DNA from: Microvirga rosea
GTDB lineage: Bacteria > Pseudomonadota > Alphaproteobacteria > Rhizobiales > Beijerinckiaceae
Reading direction: 5' to 3'
NCBI RefSeq assembly: GCF_020595095.1
Contig: NZ_JAJDOP010000003.1
Location: forward strand, 310,001-374,000
DNA length: 64,000 nucleotides
In this document: positions 46,301-54,483 of the stretch, in pieces
Layout: the number at the start of each line of letters is the position of its first letter
Position numbering within the stretch: the first letter of the stretch is position 1
Program-made: the position numbers and the translations under genes
The notes under the pieces: model-generated
Seen by the model: the letters and a program-made list of their open reading frames with translations, nothing else
Databases searched by the model: none
Told to the model about the DNA's origin: nothing

Positions 46301-46846
46301 GATGATGCCGCCGCGCACCGCATATTCGCCCGTGTCGCGGACCGTGCCGGTGCGGAGGAAGCCGTTGGTTTCGAGCCAACCGACGAGCAAGGTCGTATCG
46401 ACGACGTTGCCGGGAGCCGCCGAAAAAGTCTCGGCGGCGATGCGGGAGCGCGGAGGAACCCTCTGAACGAGGGCATTGACCGTCGTCGAGAGGATCCGCG
46501 GGCGCTCTTCGGAGGTCTTCGACCGCGCCAGGCGCGCCAGCGTCGTCATCCTCTGCGCCGTCACGCCCGCATTCGGCGAAACGCGATCGTAGGGCTGGCA
46601 ATCCCACGCCGGGAACGGAAGGATTTCTATCTCAGGGGCGATGAATCCGAGGCTGTTGGCGAAATTCTGCTGCCGCAATCCGTCCCGTGCCACATGAACG
46701 AGGACCGCCGGACCCTCCACGTGGCCGGAGAGGCTGCGGGCGATGTCGGCGACGGCAAGTGCATCGAAGCCATCCGGCACGCTGGAAAGCGTCAGGTTCT
46801 GGCCCTTCTTCAGGGCGTCGACGGCGCGGAGCAGAGCGGGTTTCAT
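43325..46846 (-). CDS. mfd: Transcription-repair coupling factor
   Basis: About 1173 residues from the ATG at 46844-46846 (MKPALLRAVDALKKGQ); a TTG five codons earlier is an alternative. The order of domains is complete: UvrB-like N-terminal part, RNA-polymerase-interacting CarD-like domain (LTPGDLVVHVDHGIGRFEGL), RecG-like helicase with Walker A GDVGFGKTE and DEEQHFG box, a TRG region (LYQLRGRVGRS) and the C-terminal UvrA-inhibiting domain. It removes stalled RNA polymerase at lesions and recruits UvrABC. sdhE lies upstream and the serine hydrolase gene is directly downstream. Confidence 0.97.
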   Translation of the reverse strand: MKPALLRAVDALKKGQNLTLSSVPDGFDALAVADIARSLSGHVEGPAVLVHVARDGLRQQNFANSLGFIAPEIEILPFPAWDCQPYDRVSPNAGVTAQRMTTLARLARSKTSEERPRILSTTVNALVQRVPPRSRIAAETFSAAPGNVVDTTLLVGWLETNGFLRTGTVRDTGEYAVRGGIIDLYPAGLPNPVRLDFFGDALESIRSFDPETQRTVGTLRSLDLVPMSEVQLTTESIKRFRQAYVAAFGAPTRDDRLYEAISEGRRYPGLEHWLPLFQDHLDTLLDYVADVPVIFDALADDAAAERLSQVKDYYDARREGVGQSQTGVAPYKPLPPDALYMKPDEWASRTASLPLARLSPFAMPESTERLVIDCEARRGRNFIAERADESGNVFTAVVQHIRDLQVAGKRVILGAWSEGSRERLTHVLQDHDLRRTSLVPRLSDALALPRIEIGIGVWSLESGFEAGDLAVISEQDILGDRLVRQKRKSKRPQDFLTEVAALTPGDLVVHVDHGIGRFEGLKTIEAAGAPHDCLELHYAGGDRLFLPVENIELLTRYGSEETEVQLDKLGGGAWQARKARMKQRIREMAGALMKIAAARILKDAPRLPPPDGLYDEFSARFPYEETEDQLNAIEAVLDDLGSGRPMDRLVCGDVGFGKTEVALRAAFVSAMNGKQVAVVVPTTLLARQHFKTFTERFRGLPLNIAQASRFVPNAEMKKVKEGLTDGSVDIVVGTHALLGKSIQFKDLGLIIVDEEQHFGVAHKERLKELRAEVHVLTLSATPIPRTLQLALTGVRELSLITTPPVDRLAVRTFVTPFDPLLIREALLRERYRGGQAFYVVPRLDDLGEVKAFLDREVPEAKVAVAHGQMAAGQLEDVMTAFYEGKYDILLSTTIVESGLDIPTANTLIVHRADMFGLSQLYQLRGRVGRSKTRAYALFSVPANKPLTVQAERRLKVLQSLDTLGAGFQLASHDLDIRGAGNLLGEEQSGHIKEVGYELYQQMLEEAVAQLKAGIEEPAEDQWSPTIAVGAPVMIPESYVQDLQLRLGLYRRLSTLETDVEIDAFGAELIDRFGPLPSEVSQLLKIMSIKVLCRRANVEKVDGGPKGIIVSFRDNAFANPTGLVSYVAEQGSFAKVRPDMKIVFIRDVESADERIKATTTILRSLVRIAEKKAA

Positions 46847-46915
46847 GGTGGAGTCGGCCAAATATGAAGAACGCGGGCCTGTCGGCCCGGTTCAAAAGCA
46901 AAGGGACATGAGAAC

Positions 46916-47212
46916 TCAAACGTGAATCGGGCTGGTATGGGAATGAAAGCCCTTCAGCCTGCGGAACACGGCCGTATCGTAGTTCGCCGGCGTTTCTGCC
47001 TCGCCCGTGATCCAGGACAGCAGGTCCCGATCCGGGACTTCGATGAGGCGCTCGAACTCGTCGAGATCTTCGTCCGACATGGTACCGATCTCCGCGTCGG
47101 CGAACCGGCCCATGATGAGGTCCATTTCTCTCATGCCCCGATGCCAGGCGCGAAACAGGGTTCTCCTCCGGCGCACATCGAGGTCGGCGCTGGTGCGTGT
47201 CGTTCCGCTCAT
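46916..47212 (-). CDS. sdhE: Succinate dehydrogenase assembly factor SdhE (YgfY/DUF339)
   Basis: 98 residues from the ATG at 47210-47212, with GGAGA just upstream. The conserved RRRTLFRAWHRGMREMDLIMGRF contains the RGxxE-type motif needed for covalent flavinylation of SdhA, followed by FERLIEVPDRDLLSWITG. It helps attach FAD to succinate dehydrogenase. It precedes mfd with a 69-bp gap and is divergent from recG with an 89-bp spacer, an order often seen in this group. Confidence 0.94.
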   Translation of the reverse strand: MSGTTRTSADLDVRRRRTLFRAWHRGMREMDLIMGRFADAEIGTMSDEDLDEFERLIEVPDRDLLSWITGEAETPANYDTAVFRRLKGFHSHTSPIHV

Positions 47213-47301
47213 GGAGATTCTCCATTTGTTCGATGAAGGGCGTCGCGTCGGGGCGGCTGGGCCGCTATATAACCATCCTGATCCGACTTGCCACCGCCAG
47301 A

Positions 47302-49419
47302 ATGTCATTGCGCCCATCCATTCTCGACCCCTTCTTCGCTCCGGCGACCACGTTGCCCGGTGTCGGCCCCAAGATCGCGCCCCTGCTGGACCGGCTGCTG
47401 GGCGAGCCCGGGCGGCCGGCCAGGGTGATGGACCTGTTGTTTCATCTCCCCAACGGAGGCGTTGCCCGGGAGATGAAGGGCTCCATCGCGGATGCTCCTG
47501 TCGGCGAGCCGGTGACCCTTTCCGTGACCGTCGCCGCACATCGCCCGCCTCCGCCCGGCCGCCGGGCGCCATACCGGATTCTCGTCGAGGACGAGACCGG
47601 AGACGTCGTGCTCGTGTTCTTCAACGGGCAGAAGGCTCGCCTCGAAAAGCTCCTGCCGTACGGTGAGCGGCGCTATGTGTCGGGCAAGATCGAGCTTTGG
47701 GACGGCATGCGCCAGATGGTCCACCCGGACCGGATCCTGGATGACCGCGGCATCGAGAATCTGCCCGCCGTCGAGGCCATCTATGGCCTGACCGAAGGGC
47801 TGTCCTCGCGTATGGTGGGGCGTTACATGAGCGTCGCCCTCGAACGCCTGCCGATCCTGCCGGAATGGCAGGATCCGGCGTGGCTCGCACGCAACGCCCT
47901 GCCTCCCATGGCCGATGCCCTGGCGCTCCTCCACCGGCCCGACGATGCGCGAGCCCTGTCCGAGGAGGCCCTGGCGAAATCGGCTCCCCGGCGACGGCTG
48001 GCCTACGACGAACTCCTGGCCTCGCAACTGGCGCTCGCCCTTGTCCGCAGCCGGATGCGTCGGCTGCCCGGCCGGGTCAACGCGGGCGATGGTTGGCTGG
48101 TCGAGAAGTTGAAGCGTGCCCTTCCCTTTGGGCTGACGACATCGCAGCAGAAGGCCGTGGAGGACATCCGGGCGGACCTCATCGCCGACAAGAAGATGCT
48201 GCGGCTGCTCCAAGGTGACGTCGGATCAGGCAAGACCGTCGTGGGCCTCCTGGCGATGGCAAGCGCCATTGAAGCCGGACGGCAGGCCGCCATGATGGCA
48301 CCGACCGAAATTCTAGCCCGCCAGCACTTCGAGCGCCTTGCTCCCATGGCTTGGGAGGCGGGTCTCACGATTGCGCTGCTGACCGGCCGCGACAAAGGCG
48401 CCGAACGTCGCGCTGTTCTTGCCGGCCTCGCCGATGGCAGCATTCAGATCGCCGTCGGCACCCATGCGCTCTTTCAGGAGGGCGTCGTGTTTCAGGATCT
48501 CGGCCTGGCGGTCGTCGATGAGCAGCATCGGTTCGGGGTGCACCAGCGCCTCGCTCTGGGAGCGAAGGGCGAGGCGGTGGACATCCTCGTCATGACCGCA
48601 ACGCCGATTCCCCGCACACTCGCCCTCACCTATTTCGGCGACATGGACGTGTCGGTGCTGAACGAGAAGCCTGCCGGACGAAAGCCGATCGCCACCAAGC
48701 TGATTTCCATTGACCGGCTCGACGAGGTCGTCGGGGCCATCGGACGCGCTATCGCTAACGGCGATCAGGTTTACTGGGTCTGCCCTCTCGTCGGCGAATC
48801 GGAAACCGTCGATCTGGCGGCGGCCGAGGAGCGCTTCGAACAGCTGCAGAGCATTTTCGGCAATCAGGTCGGCCTCGTCCACGGCAAGCTCGCCGGCCGG
48901 GACAAGGACGCGGCCATGGAGCGGTTCTCCAAGGGGGAAACCAAGGTTCTCGTCTCCACCACGGTGATCGAAGTCGGCGTCGACGTTCCTCAGGCGACCA
49001 TCATGGTCATCGAGCATGCGGAGCGCTTCGGGCTGGCGCAGCTGCATCAGCTCCGTGGCAGGATCGGTCGAGGATCGCGATCCTCGACCTGCCTTCTCGT
49101 CTACAAGGGACCGCTCGGACAAACGGCTCAGGCCCGCCTCGAGATGATGCGGCAGACGGAGGACGGCTTCCGCATTGCCGAGGAAGATCTGCGCTTGCGT
49201 GGCGAAGGCGAGGTTTTGGGAACACGCCAATCCGGCCTTCCCGGTTTCAAGCTCGCCCGGCTCGAGGTGGATGGCGACCTTCTCGCGGCGGCGCGGGACG
49301 ATGCACGCCTCATCGTCGACCGCGATCCCGAGCTGACCAGCGAGCGTGGGCAGGCCTTGCGGGTCCTGCTCTATCTCTTCGAGCGAGACTCGGCCATTCG
49401 CCTGCTGCGAGCCGGCTAG
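47302..49419 (+). CDS. recG: ATP-dependent DNA helicase RecG
   Basis: 705 residues from the ATG at 47302 (MSLRPSILDPFF). An OB-fold wedge domain (VTLSVTVAAHRPPPPGRRAPYRILVEDE) precedes the superfamily-2 helicase with Walker A GDVGSGKT, the DEQHRFG box, TATPIPRTL and QLRGRIGRG. RecG reverses stalled forks and branch-migrates Holliday junctions. It shares a divergent promoter region with sdhE and ends 5 bp from the convergent glmS stop. Confidence 0.97.
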   Translation: MSLRPSILDPFFAPATTLPGVGPKIAPLLDRLLGEPGRPARVMDLLFHLPNGGVAREMKGSIADAPVGEPVTLSVTVAAHRPPPPGRRAPYRILVEDETGDVVLVFFNGQKARLEKLLPYGERRYVSGKIELWDGMRQMVHPDRILDDRGIENLPAVEAIYGLTEGLSSRMVGRYMSVALERLPILPEWQDPAWLARNALPPMADALALLHRPDDARALSEEALAKSAPRRRLAYDELLASQLALALVRSRMRRLPGRVNAGDGWLVEKLKRALPFGLTTSQQKAVEDIRADLIADKKMLRLLQGDVGSGKTVVGLLAMASAIEAGRQAAMMAPTEILARQHFERLAPMAWEAGLTIALLTGRDKGAERRAVLAGLADGSIQIAVGTHALFQEGVVFQDLGLAVVDEQHRFGVHQRLALGAKGEAVDILVMTATPIPRTLALTYFGDMDVSVLNEKPAGRKPIATKLISIDRLDEVVGAIGRAIANGDQVYWVCPLVGESETVDLAAAEERFEQLQSIFGNQVGLVHGKLAGRDKDAAMERFSKGETKVLVSTTVIEVGVDVPQATIMVIEHAERFGLAQLHQLRGRIGRGSRSSTCLLVYKGPLGQTAQARLEMMRQTEDGFRIAEEDLRLRGEGEVLGTRQSGLPGFKLARLEVDGDLLAAARDDARLIVDRDPELTSERGQALRVLLYLFERDSAIRLLRAG

Positions 49420-49424
49420 CGGAG

Positions 49425-51251
49425 CTACTCGACCGTGACCGATTTTGCGAGATTGCGTGGCTGATCCACGTCTTTGCCCATGAAGACGGCTGTGTGATAC
49501 GCAAGCAGCTGGATGGGGACCGAGTGAACGATCGGCGCCACGATGGGATGCACCATCGGCATCACGATTGTCGCCATCGTATCCAATCCGGCCTCAAGAG
49601 CACCTTTTTCATCGGTGATGAGAATGATGCGGCCGCCGCGAGCCGCAACTTCCTGCATATTGGATACGGTCTTTTCGAAAACCGCATCATGGGGAGCGAT
49701 GACGATGACCGGCATGGTTTCGTCGATAAGGGCGATGGGTCCGTGCTTCAGCTCGCCGGCCGCATATCCTTCCGCATGAATATAGGAAATTTCCTTCAGC
49801 TTGAGGGCCCCCTCAAGGGCAAGCGGATAGGAGGTGCCACGGCCGAGATACAGGACGTCCTTTGCCTTCGATACCTCGCGAGCCAGGATCTCGATCTGGT
49901 GCTCGCGCTTGATGGCATCGCTCATATGCCCCGGCACGCCGATCAGGGCATCGACGATGGACTTTTCCTCGTCGGCGCTGAGCGTTCCGCGAGCGCGGCC
50001 AGCCGCGATCGCAAGCGTCAGAAGAACGGTCAGCTGGCACGTAAAAGCCTTCGTGGACGCAACGCCAACCTCGACCCCCGCCAGTGTCGGCGCGATCACG
50101 GCGCTCTCGCGTGCCATCGTGGAGGTCGGAACGTTCACCACGGACAAGGTATGCTGGCCCTCAGCCGTTGCATAGCGCAAGGACGCCAGGGTGTCGGCCG
50201 TCTCGCCTGATTGTGAGACGAAAAGTGCGAGCCCGCCGGGCTCCATGGGAGCCTCCCGGTACCTGAACTCGGACGCCACATCGATCTCAACCGGGATGCG
50301 CGCGAGCTTTTCAAACCAGTACTTCGCGATGAGTCCGGCGAGATAGGCCGTACCGCAGGCGGAGATGGAGATGCGCTTGAGTTCCTTGAAATCGAAGGGA
50401 AGATCGACCGGCAACTCCACGCGCCCGGCGACAAAGTTGACGTAATGAGCAAGCGTCCGTCCCACGACTTCCGGCTGCTCGTGGATCTCTTTCGCCATGA
50501 AGTGGCGGTAGTTGCCTTTGTCGGCGATGAAGGCTCCCGACAGGATCTTGTGGCGGGGACGATGCACGGACTGGCCACTCTCGTCACGAATGTCGACCCC
50601 ACGGCGGCGCAGAATCGCCCAGTCGCCATCCTCCAAATAGGCAATCTCGTCCGTGAACGGCGCCAAAGCGAGCGCATCCGAGCCCAGGTAGGTTTCACCT
50701 TCGCCATAGCCGATGGCCAGCGGCGCGCCATGACGCGCGCCGATCATGAGATCGTCCTCGCCTGCGAAGAGGAAGCCGAGGGCGAACGCTCCGCGCAGAC
50801 GTGGCAACGTCACGGCGACGGCTTCGATGGGGCCACGCCCCTGGCGCATTTCATGGGTCACGAGCTGCGCGACGACCTCCGTATCCGTTTCCGTCTCGAA
50901 ACGAATGCCCTTCGCCTCGAGCGCGGCCTTCAACTCCCGGAAATTCTCGATGATACCGTTATGGACGACCGCGAGCCGGTCCGTCGCGTGGGGATGCGCG
51001 TTAGTCTCGTTCGGCTTGCCGTGGGTCGCCCACCGGGTGTGACCGATCCCGATGATGCCGGACAAGGGCGCCTGCGACAGCTTGGTCTCGAGATTACGGA
51101 GTTTTCCTTCGGCCCGGCGACGATCCAGCCGTCCGTCCTCAAGTGTTGCGACGCCGGCGGAATCGTAACCGCGATATTCGAGCCGCCGTAGGGCTTCGAC
51201 AATCTGCTCGGCGACAGGTTCCTTGCCGACGATCCCAACAATTCCGCACAT
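49425..51251 (-). CDS. glmS: Glutamine--fructose-6-phosphate aminotransferase (isomerizing)
   Basis: 608 residues. The catalytic N-terminal cysteine is Cys2 (MCGIVGIVG). The class-II glutaminase domain is followed by two SIS sugar-isomerase domains (SACGTAYLAGLIAKYWFEK, LYLGRGTSYPLALEGALKLKE), and the protein ends PRNLAKSVTVE. It makes glucosamine-6-phosphate, the first step to UDP-GlcNAc. There is no glmS ribozyme signature upstream. It lies downstream of glmU (107-bp gap), the standard pairing. Confidence 0.97.
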   Translation of the reverse strand: MCGIVGIVGKEPVAEQIVEALRRLEYRGYDSAGVATLEDGRLDRRRAEGKLRNLETKLSQAPLSGIIGIGHTRWATHGKPNETNAHPHATDRLAVVHNGIIENFRELKAALEAKGIRFETETDTEVVAQLVTHEMRQGRGPIEAVAVTLPRLRGAFALGFLFAGEDDLMIGARHGAPLAIGYGEGETYLGSDALALAPFTDEIAYLEDGDWAILRRRGVDIRDESGQSVHRPRHKILSGAFIADKGNYRHFMAKEIHEQPEVVGRTLAHYVNFVAGRVELPVDLPFDFKELKRISISACGTAYLAGLIAKYWFEKLARIPVEIDVASEFRYREAPMEPGGLALFVSQSGETADTLASLRYATAEGQHTLSVVNVPTSTMARESAVIAPTLAGVEVGVASTKAFTCQLTVLLTLAIAAGRARGTLSADEEKSIVDALIGVPGHMSDAIKREHQIEILAREVSKAKDVLYLGRGTSYPLALEGALKLKEISYIHAEGYAAGELKHGPIALIDETMPVIVIAPHDAVFEKTVSNMQEVAARGGRIILITDEKGALEAGLDTMATIVMPMVHPIVAPIVHSVPIQLLAYHTAVFMGKDVDQPRNLAKSVTVE

Positions 51252-51358
51252 GTCTCGCCATGTCCCTTGAAGGCTTTTCGCCCGTTAAGCTTCGTTTTGC
51301 TACAAAGGCAGTCGGCTTATCTCAAATCAACTTGCATGACCGATTGTGACATATAGCA

Positions 51359-52732
51359 TCACTTGGACTTTGCGGCCTGGGACTTAATACGGAAATTCCG
51401 CGCCCATTCCTCCTTGGTCACCTGGCGTCCACGTCCCAGAGCAAGGGCATCTGCCGGCACATTCTCGGTCACGACCGAACCCGATCCCACAAAGGCACCG
51501 GCACCAATGCGGATCGGTGCGACGAGAGATGAATTGGAACCGATAAAGGCTCCGTCCCCGATTTCCGTGCGATACTTGCTGAAGCCGTCATAATTGCAGG
51601 TGATGGCTCCGGCGCCGATGTTCACGTCGGCTCCGACGGTGGCATCGCCAAGATACGTGAGGTGGCTGACCTTCGCGCCGGTCCCGAGTTGGGTGTTCTT
51701 GATTTCAACGAAATTGCCGATTTTGGCCTTTTGGCCAATCTCCGCGCCTGGGCGCAGGCGGGCGAACGGGCCAATGCCCGCACCCGCCCCGACTCTCGTT
51801 CCCTCGAGGTGGCTGAAGCTGTGGACCACCGCGCCGTCTTCGACTGTCACCTCGGGTCCGAAGACAACATTCGGCTCTACGACGACGTCGCGACCGAGTT
51901 TCGTGTCGTAACTGAAGAACACCGTCTCCGGCGCCACAAGCGTTGCACCGCCGGCCATCGCGCGCTCACGAAGGCGCTGTTGGATCATCGCCTCGGCCTG
52001 GGCTAGCTGCATCCGGTCGTTCACCCCGTGAACTTCCTCTTCGGGCACCGTCACGGCAACGGCCTTGTGACCGAGCGATCGGGCGATGGCGACCGCATCG
52101 GTCAGGTAGAACTCGCTTTTGGCGTTCTTGTTGTCGATTTTCTCGAGCAGGGAGAGAGCCACGTCGCCGCGCAGCGCCATCAAGCCGCCGTTGCAGAGGC
52201 GGATCTGCCGCTCCGCCTCGCTGGCATCCTTATGTTCGCGGATATCGAGAAGCTGATCGCCGGACAGGATGAGCCGGCCGTAGCCTGTCGGGTCCCGCGC
52301 CTCGAAGCCGAGCGAGACGACAGCCGCCCCCGCCGCCAGGGGCGCCCTGAGTTGAGCCAATGTTTCAACGCTGACCAGGGGCGTGTCGGCATAGACGACG
52401 ATCACGTCATCCGGCTTCCTTGCCAATGCGTCTTTGGCGCTCAAAACCGCATGACCGGTCCCGAGGCGCTCCGTTTGAACGAAGATCTGAGCATCCGCGA
52501 AATGCCTGCGGGCATCTTTCGCTACGTCATCTCGATCGGGCCCGATCACGACCGCGACCTGATCGGCACCGGCAGCCGTAACGCTTGCCAGGACATGCCC
52601 AAGCATCGAGCGATTTGCGATAGCGTGCAAAACCTTCGGCTTGTCGGATTTCATCCGTGTGCCCTCCCCGGCCGCGAGAACGACGGCAAGGCAGCTCCGG
52701 GAAGACGCATGGGAGGTCAGAGAGGACGTCAT
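51359..52732 (-). CDS. glmU: Bifunctional UDP-N-acetylglucosamine pyrophosphorylase / glucosamine-1-phosphate N-acetyltransferase
   Basis: 457 residues. The uridyltransferase domain opens LAVVLAAGEGTRMKSDKPKVLH. The C-terminal half is a left-handed beta-helix of hexapeptide repeats (GPFARLRPGAEIGQKAKIGNFVEIKN, NIGAGAITCNYDG). It makes UDP-GlcNAc for peptidoglycan and lipid A. The first 13 residues before the domain may be an over-extended start. It is divergent from opgG with a 170-bp spacer and is upstream of glmS. Confidence 0.97.
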   Translation of the reverse strand: MTSSLTSHASSRSCLAVVLAAGEGTRMKSDKPKVLHAIANRSMLGHVLASVTAAGADQVAVVIGPDRDDVAKDARRHFADAQIFVQTERLGTGHAVLSAKDALARKPDDVIVVYADTPLVSVETLAQLRAPLAAGAAVVSLGFEARDPTGYGRLILSGDQLLDIREHKDASEAERQIRLCNGGLMALRGDVALSLLEKIDNKNAKSEFYLTDAVAIARSLGHKAVAVTVPEEEVHGVNDRMQLAQAEAMIQQRLRERAMAGGATLVAPETVFFSYDTKLGRDVVVEPNVVFGPEVTVEDGAVVHSFSHLEGTRVGAGAGIGPFARLRPGAEIGQKAKIGNFVEIKNTQLGTGAKVSHLTYLGDATVGADVNIGAGAITCNYDGFSKYRTEIGDGAFIGSNSSLVAPIRIGAGAFVGSGSVVTENVPADALALGRGRQVTKEEWARNFRIKSQAAKSK

Positions 52733-52902
52733 AGAGTTTCATTCCAGCGGCGGTTAGCAAGGCTGCTAGCCCATTCCGGGGTATTCCGGCAATCTTCCGT
52801 TTATCAAAATGCTTGTGCCCTGCACCAATTCGTTTCCTTCCGCCCTATCTTTGCTGATATGTACGGGCTCACTTCTGTCTGGCTGATCAGCCCTGTTCAC
52901 AC

Positions 52903-54483
52903 ATGAGTATCGACGTGCCGGTTTCGAAGGCTTCGCGCCTCTTCCATCCTCGCCGACGCGATATGCTGGCCTATCTCGGCGTTTCCATCGCCGGCCTCGC
53001 ATATGCGTCGCCTCTTCGCGCACAAACCTTCCAAGCCACCTTGCAGGCGCGGATGGGCGATGGGCAGCGATTTGACCCGGCCATTGTGGTCGACATCGCG
53101 CGTCAGCTCGCCAAAAAGCCTTTTGTGGCGCCGCCCAACGATCTGCCGGATGCGTTCTCGAGTCTCAATTACGAACAGTATATCGGGATCAAATCCCTTC
53201 AGCAGCCCATCTGGCTGCAGGAAGGTCGCGGCATCGCCGTCGAGCCGCTTCACAGGGGATTCGTGTTTACGAACACGGTCGATATTTTCCTCGTCGAAGA
53301 CGGCGCCGTCCGGCGGATCGGATACGATCCCTCCAAGTTCGACTTTGGCAAAATCAACGTCCCGGCAGGGCTTCAGGACATCGGTTATTCGGGCTTCAGA
53401 CTTCTGGCGACCTCCGGCGACGGACCGCCGTTCGACTTTGCGATCGTTCAGGGTGCGACCTTTTTCCGCGCCGTTGCCCGCGGCCAGAATTTCGGCGCCA
53501 TCGCGCGAGCCCTGACCCTCAAGCCGGCTGATCCCAAGGGAGAAGAATTTCCTTCGTTCCGCGCCTTCTGGCTCGAGCGCCCGGCAATCGGCAGCAACAG
53601 CCTGACGGCTCACGGCATCGTCGATTCGGAGTCGGCGGCGGCCGCCCTGCGGATGACTTTCAGGCCCGGAGACATGACCATCGTCGATGTCGAGATGACG
53701 CTCTTCCCACGGGCGAATCTCGATCACGTCGGGATCGGCGGCATCGGGTCGACCTATTTCTACGGCGCGAACGATCGCCGGAACGCCGATGATTTCCGGC
53801 CAGCCGTCTACGAGTCGACAGGTCTTCAGATCCTGAACGGAAAGGGTGAGTGGCTATGGAGACCCCTCCAGAACCCCGACACCCTCCAAATTTCCGCCTT
53901 CGTCGACGAGTCGCCCCGAGGGTTCGGCCTCATCCAGCGAGACCGGTCCTTCGAGACGTTTCAGGATGACGAGGCTCGCTTCGAACGGCGCCCGAGCCTG
54001 TGGATCGAGCCTCTCGGCGACTGGTCGCAGGGGAGCGTGCAACTCCTGGAAATTCCGACCGACGCGGAAATCAACGATAACATTCTAACATATTGGCGCC
54101 CGAAGGCCCCGATGGCGGCAGGGACCGAGGTTCCGTTCGCCTACCGGCAGTACTGGTGCTGGACTCCCCCCGAACGTCCTCCCCTCGCGACCGTGGCGAG
54201 CACCCGGGTCGGGCGCGGATCGGCCGGTCGGAGGCGGAGATTCGCTGTCGAGTTTTCAGGTGAGACCTTGGGAGAGACCCTGCCGGCCGACCTCAAGTCC
54301 GTTCTGACAGTCAGCCCAGGTTCATTTCAAAACCTTAAGGTTTGGCCTTATCCGGAACGAAAGGCGGTGCGTGTCGTATTCGACCTTGACCCCGGCAATG
54401 AAAACGCGTGTGAGATGCGTCTCATCCTCGAAGCAGGCGGGAAGCAGATAAGCGAAACATGGCTTTATCGTTGGACACCATAG
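52903..54483 (+). CDS. opgG: Periplasmic glucan biosynthesis protein OpgG/MdoG
   Basis: 526 residues. The N-terminus (HPRRRDMLAYLGVSIAGLAYASPLRAQ) has a twin-arginine-like export signal. The OpgG domain follows: LAKKPFVAPPNDLPDAFSSLNYEQYIGIK, then LQDIGYSGFRLL and QYWCWTPPERP. It acts in the periplasm with OpgH to make or branch osmoregulated periplasmic beta-glucans. The ribosome site is weak. The last 25 bp overlap the 5' end of opgH. Confidence 0.94.
   Translation: MSIDVPVSKASRLFHPRRRDMLAYLGVSIAGLAYASPLRAQTFQATLQARMGDGQRFDPAIVVDIARQLAKKPFVAPPNDLPDAFSSLNYEQYIGIKSLQQPIWLQEGRGIAVEPLHRGFVFTNTVDIFLVEDGAVRRIGYDPSKFDFGKINVPAGLQDIGYSGFRLLATSGDGPPFDFAIVQGATFFRAVARGQNFGAIARALTLKPADPKGEEFPSFRAFWLERPAIGSNSLTAHGIVDSESAAAALRMTFRPGDMTIVDVEMTLFPRANLDHVGIGGIGSTYFYGANDRRNADDFRPAVYESTGLQILNGKGEWLWRPLQNPDTLQISAFVDESPRGFGLIQRDRSFETFQDDEARFERRPSLWIEPLGDWSQGSVQLLEIPTDAEINDNILTYWRPKAPMAAGTEVPFAYRQYWCWTPPERPPLATVASTRVGRGSAGRRRRFAVEFSGETLGETLPADLKSVLTVSPGSFQNLKVWPYPERKAVRVVFDLDPGNENACEMRLILEAGGKQISETWLYRWTP

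Noticed and set aside
43289..46867. 1192-codon plus-strand frame covering mfd
   Set aside because: It is the antisense shadow of mfd, produced by high GC third positions; its composition (Arg, His, Leu, Gly rich) has no family resemblance, while the minus strand encodes all Mfd domains.
49252..51360. glmS ribozyme or riboswitch near glmS/metG
   Set aside because: No conserved ribozyme core is seen before glmS (51252-51358), and no known riboswitch motif precedes metG.
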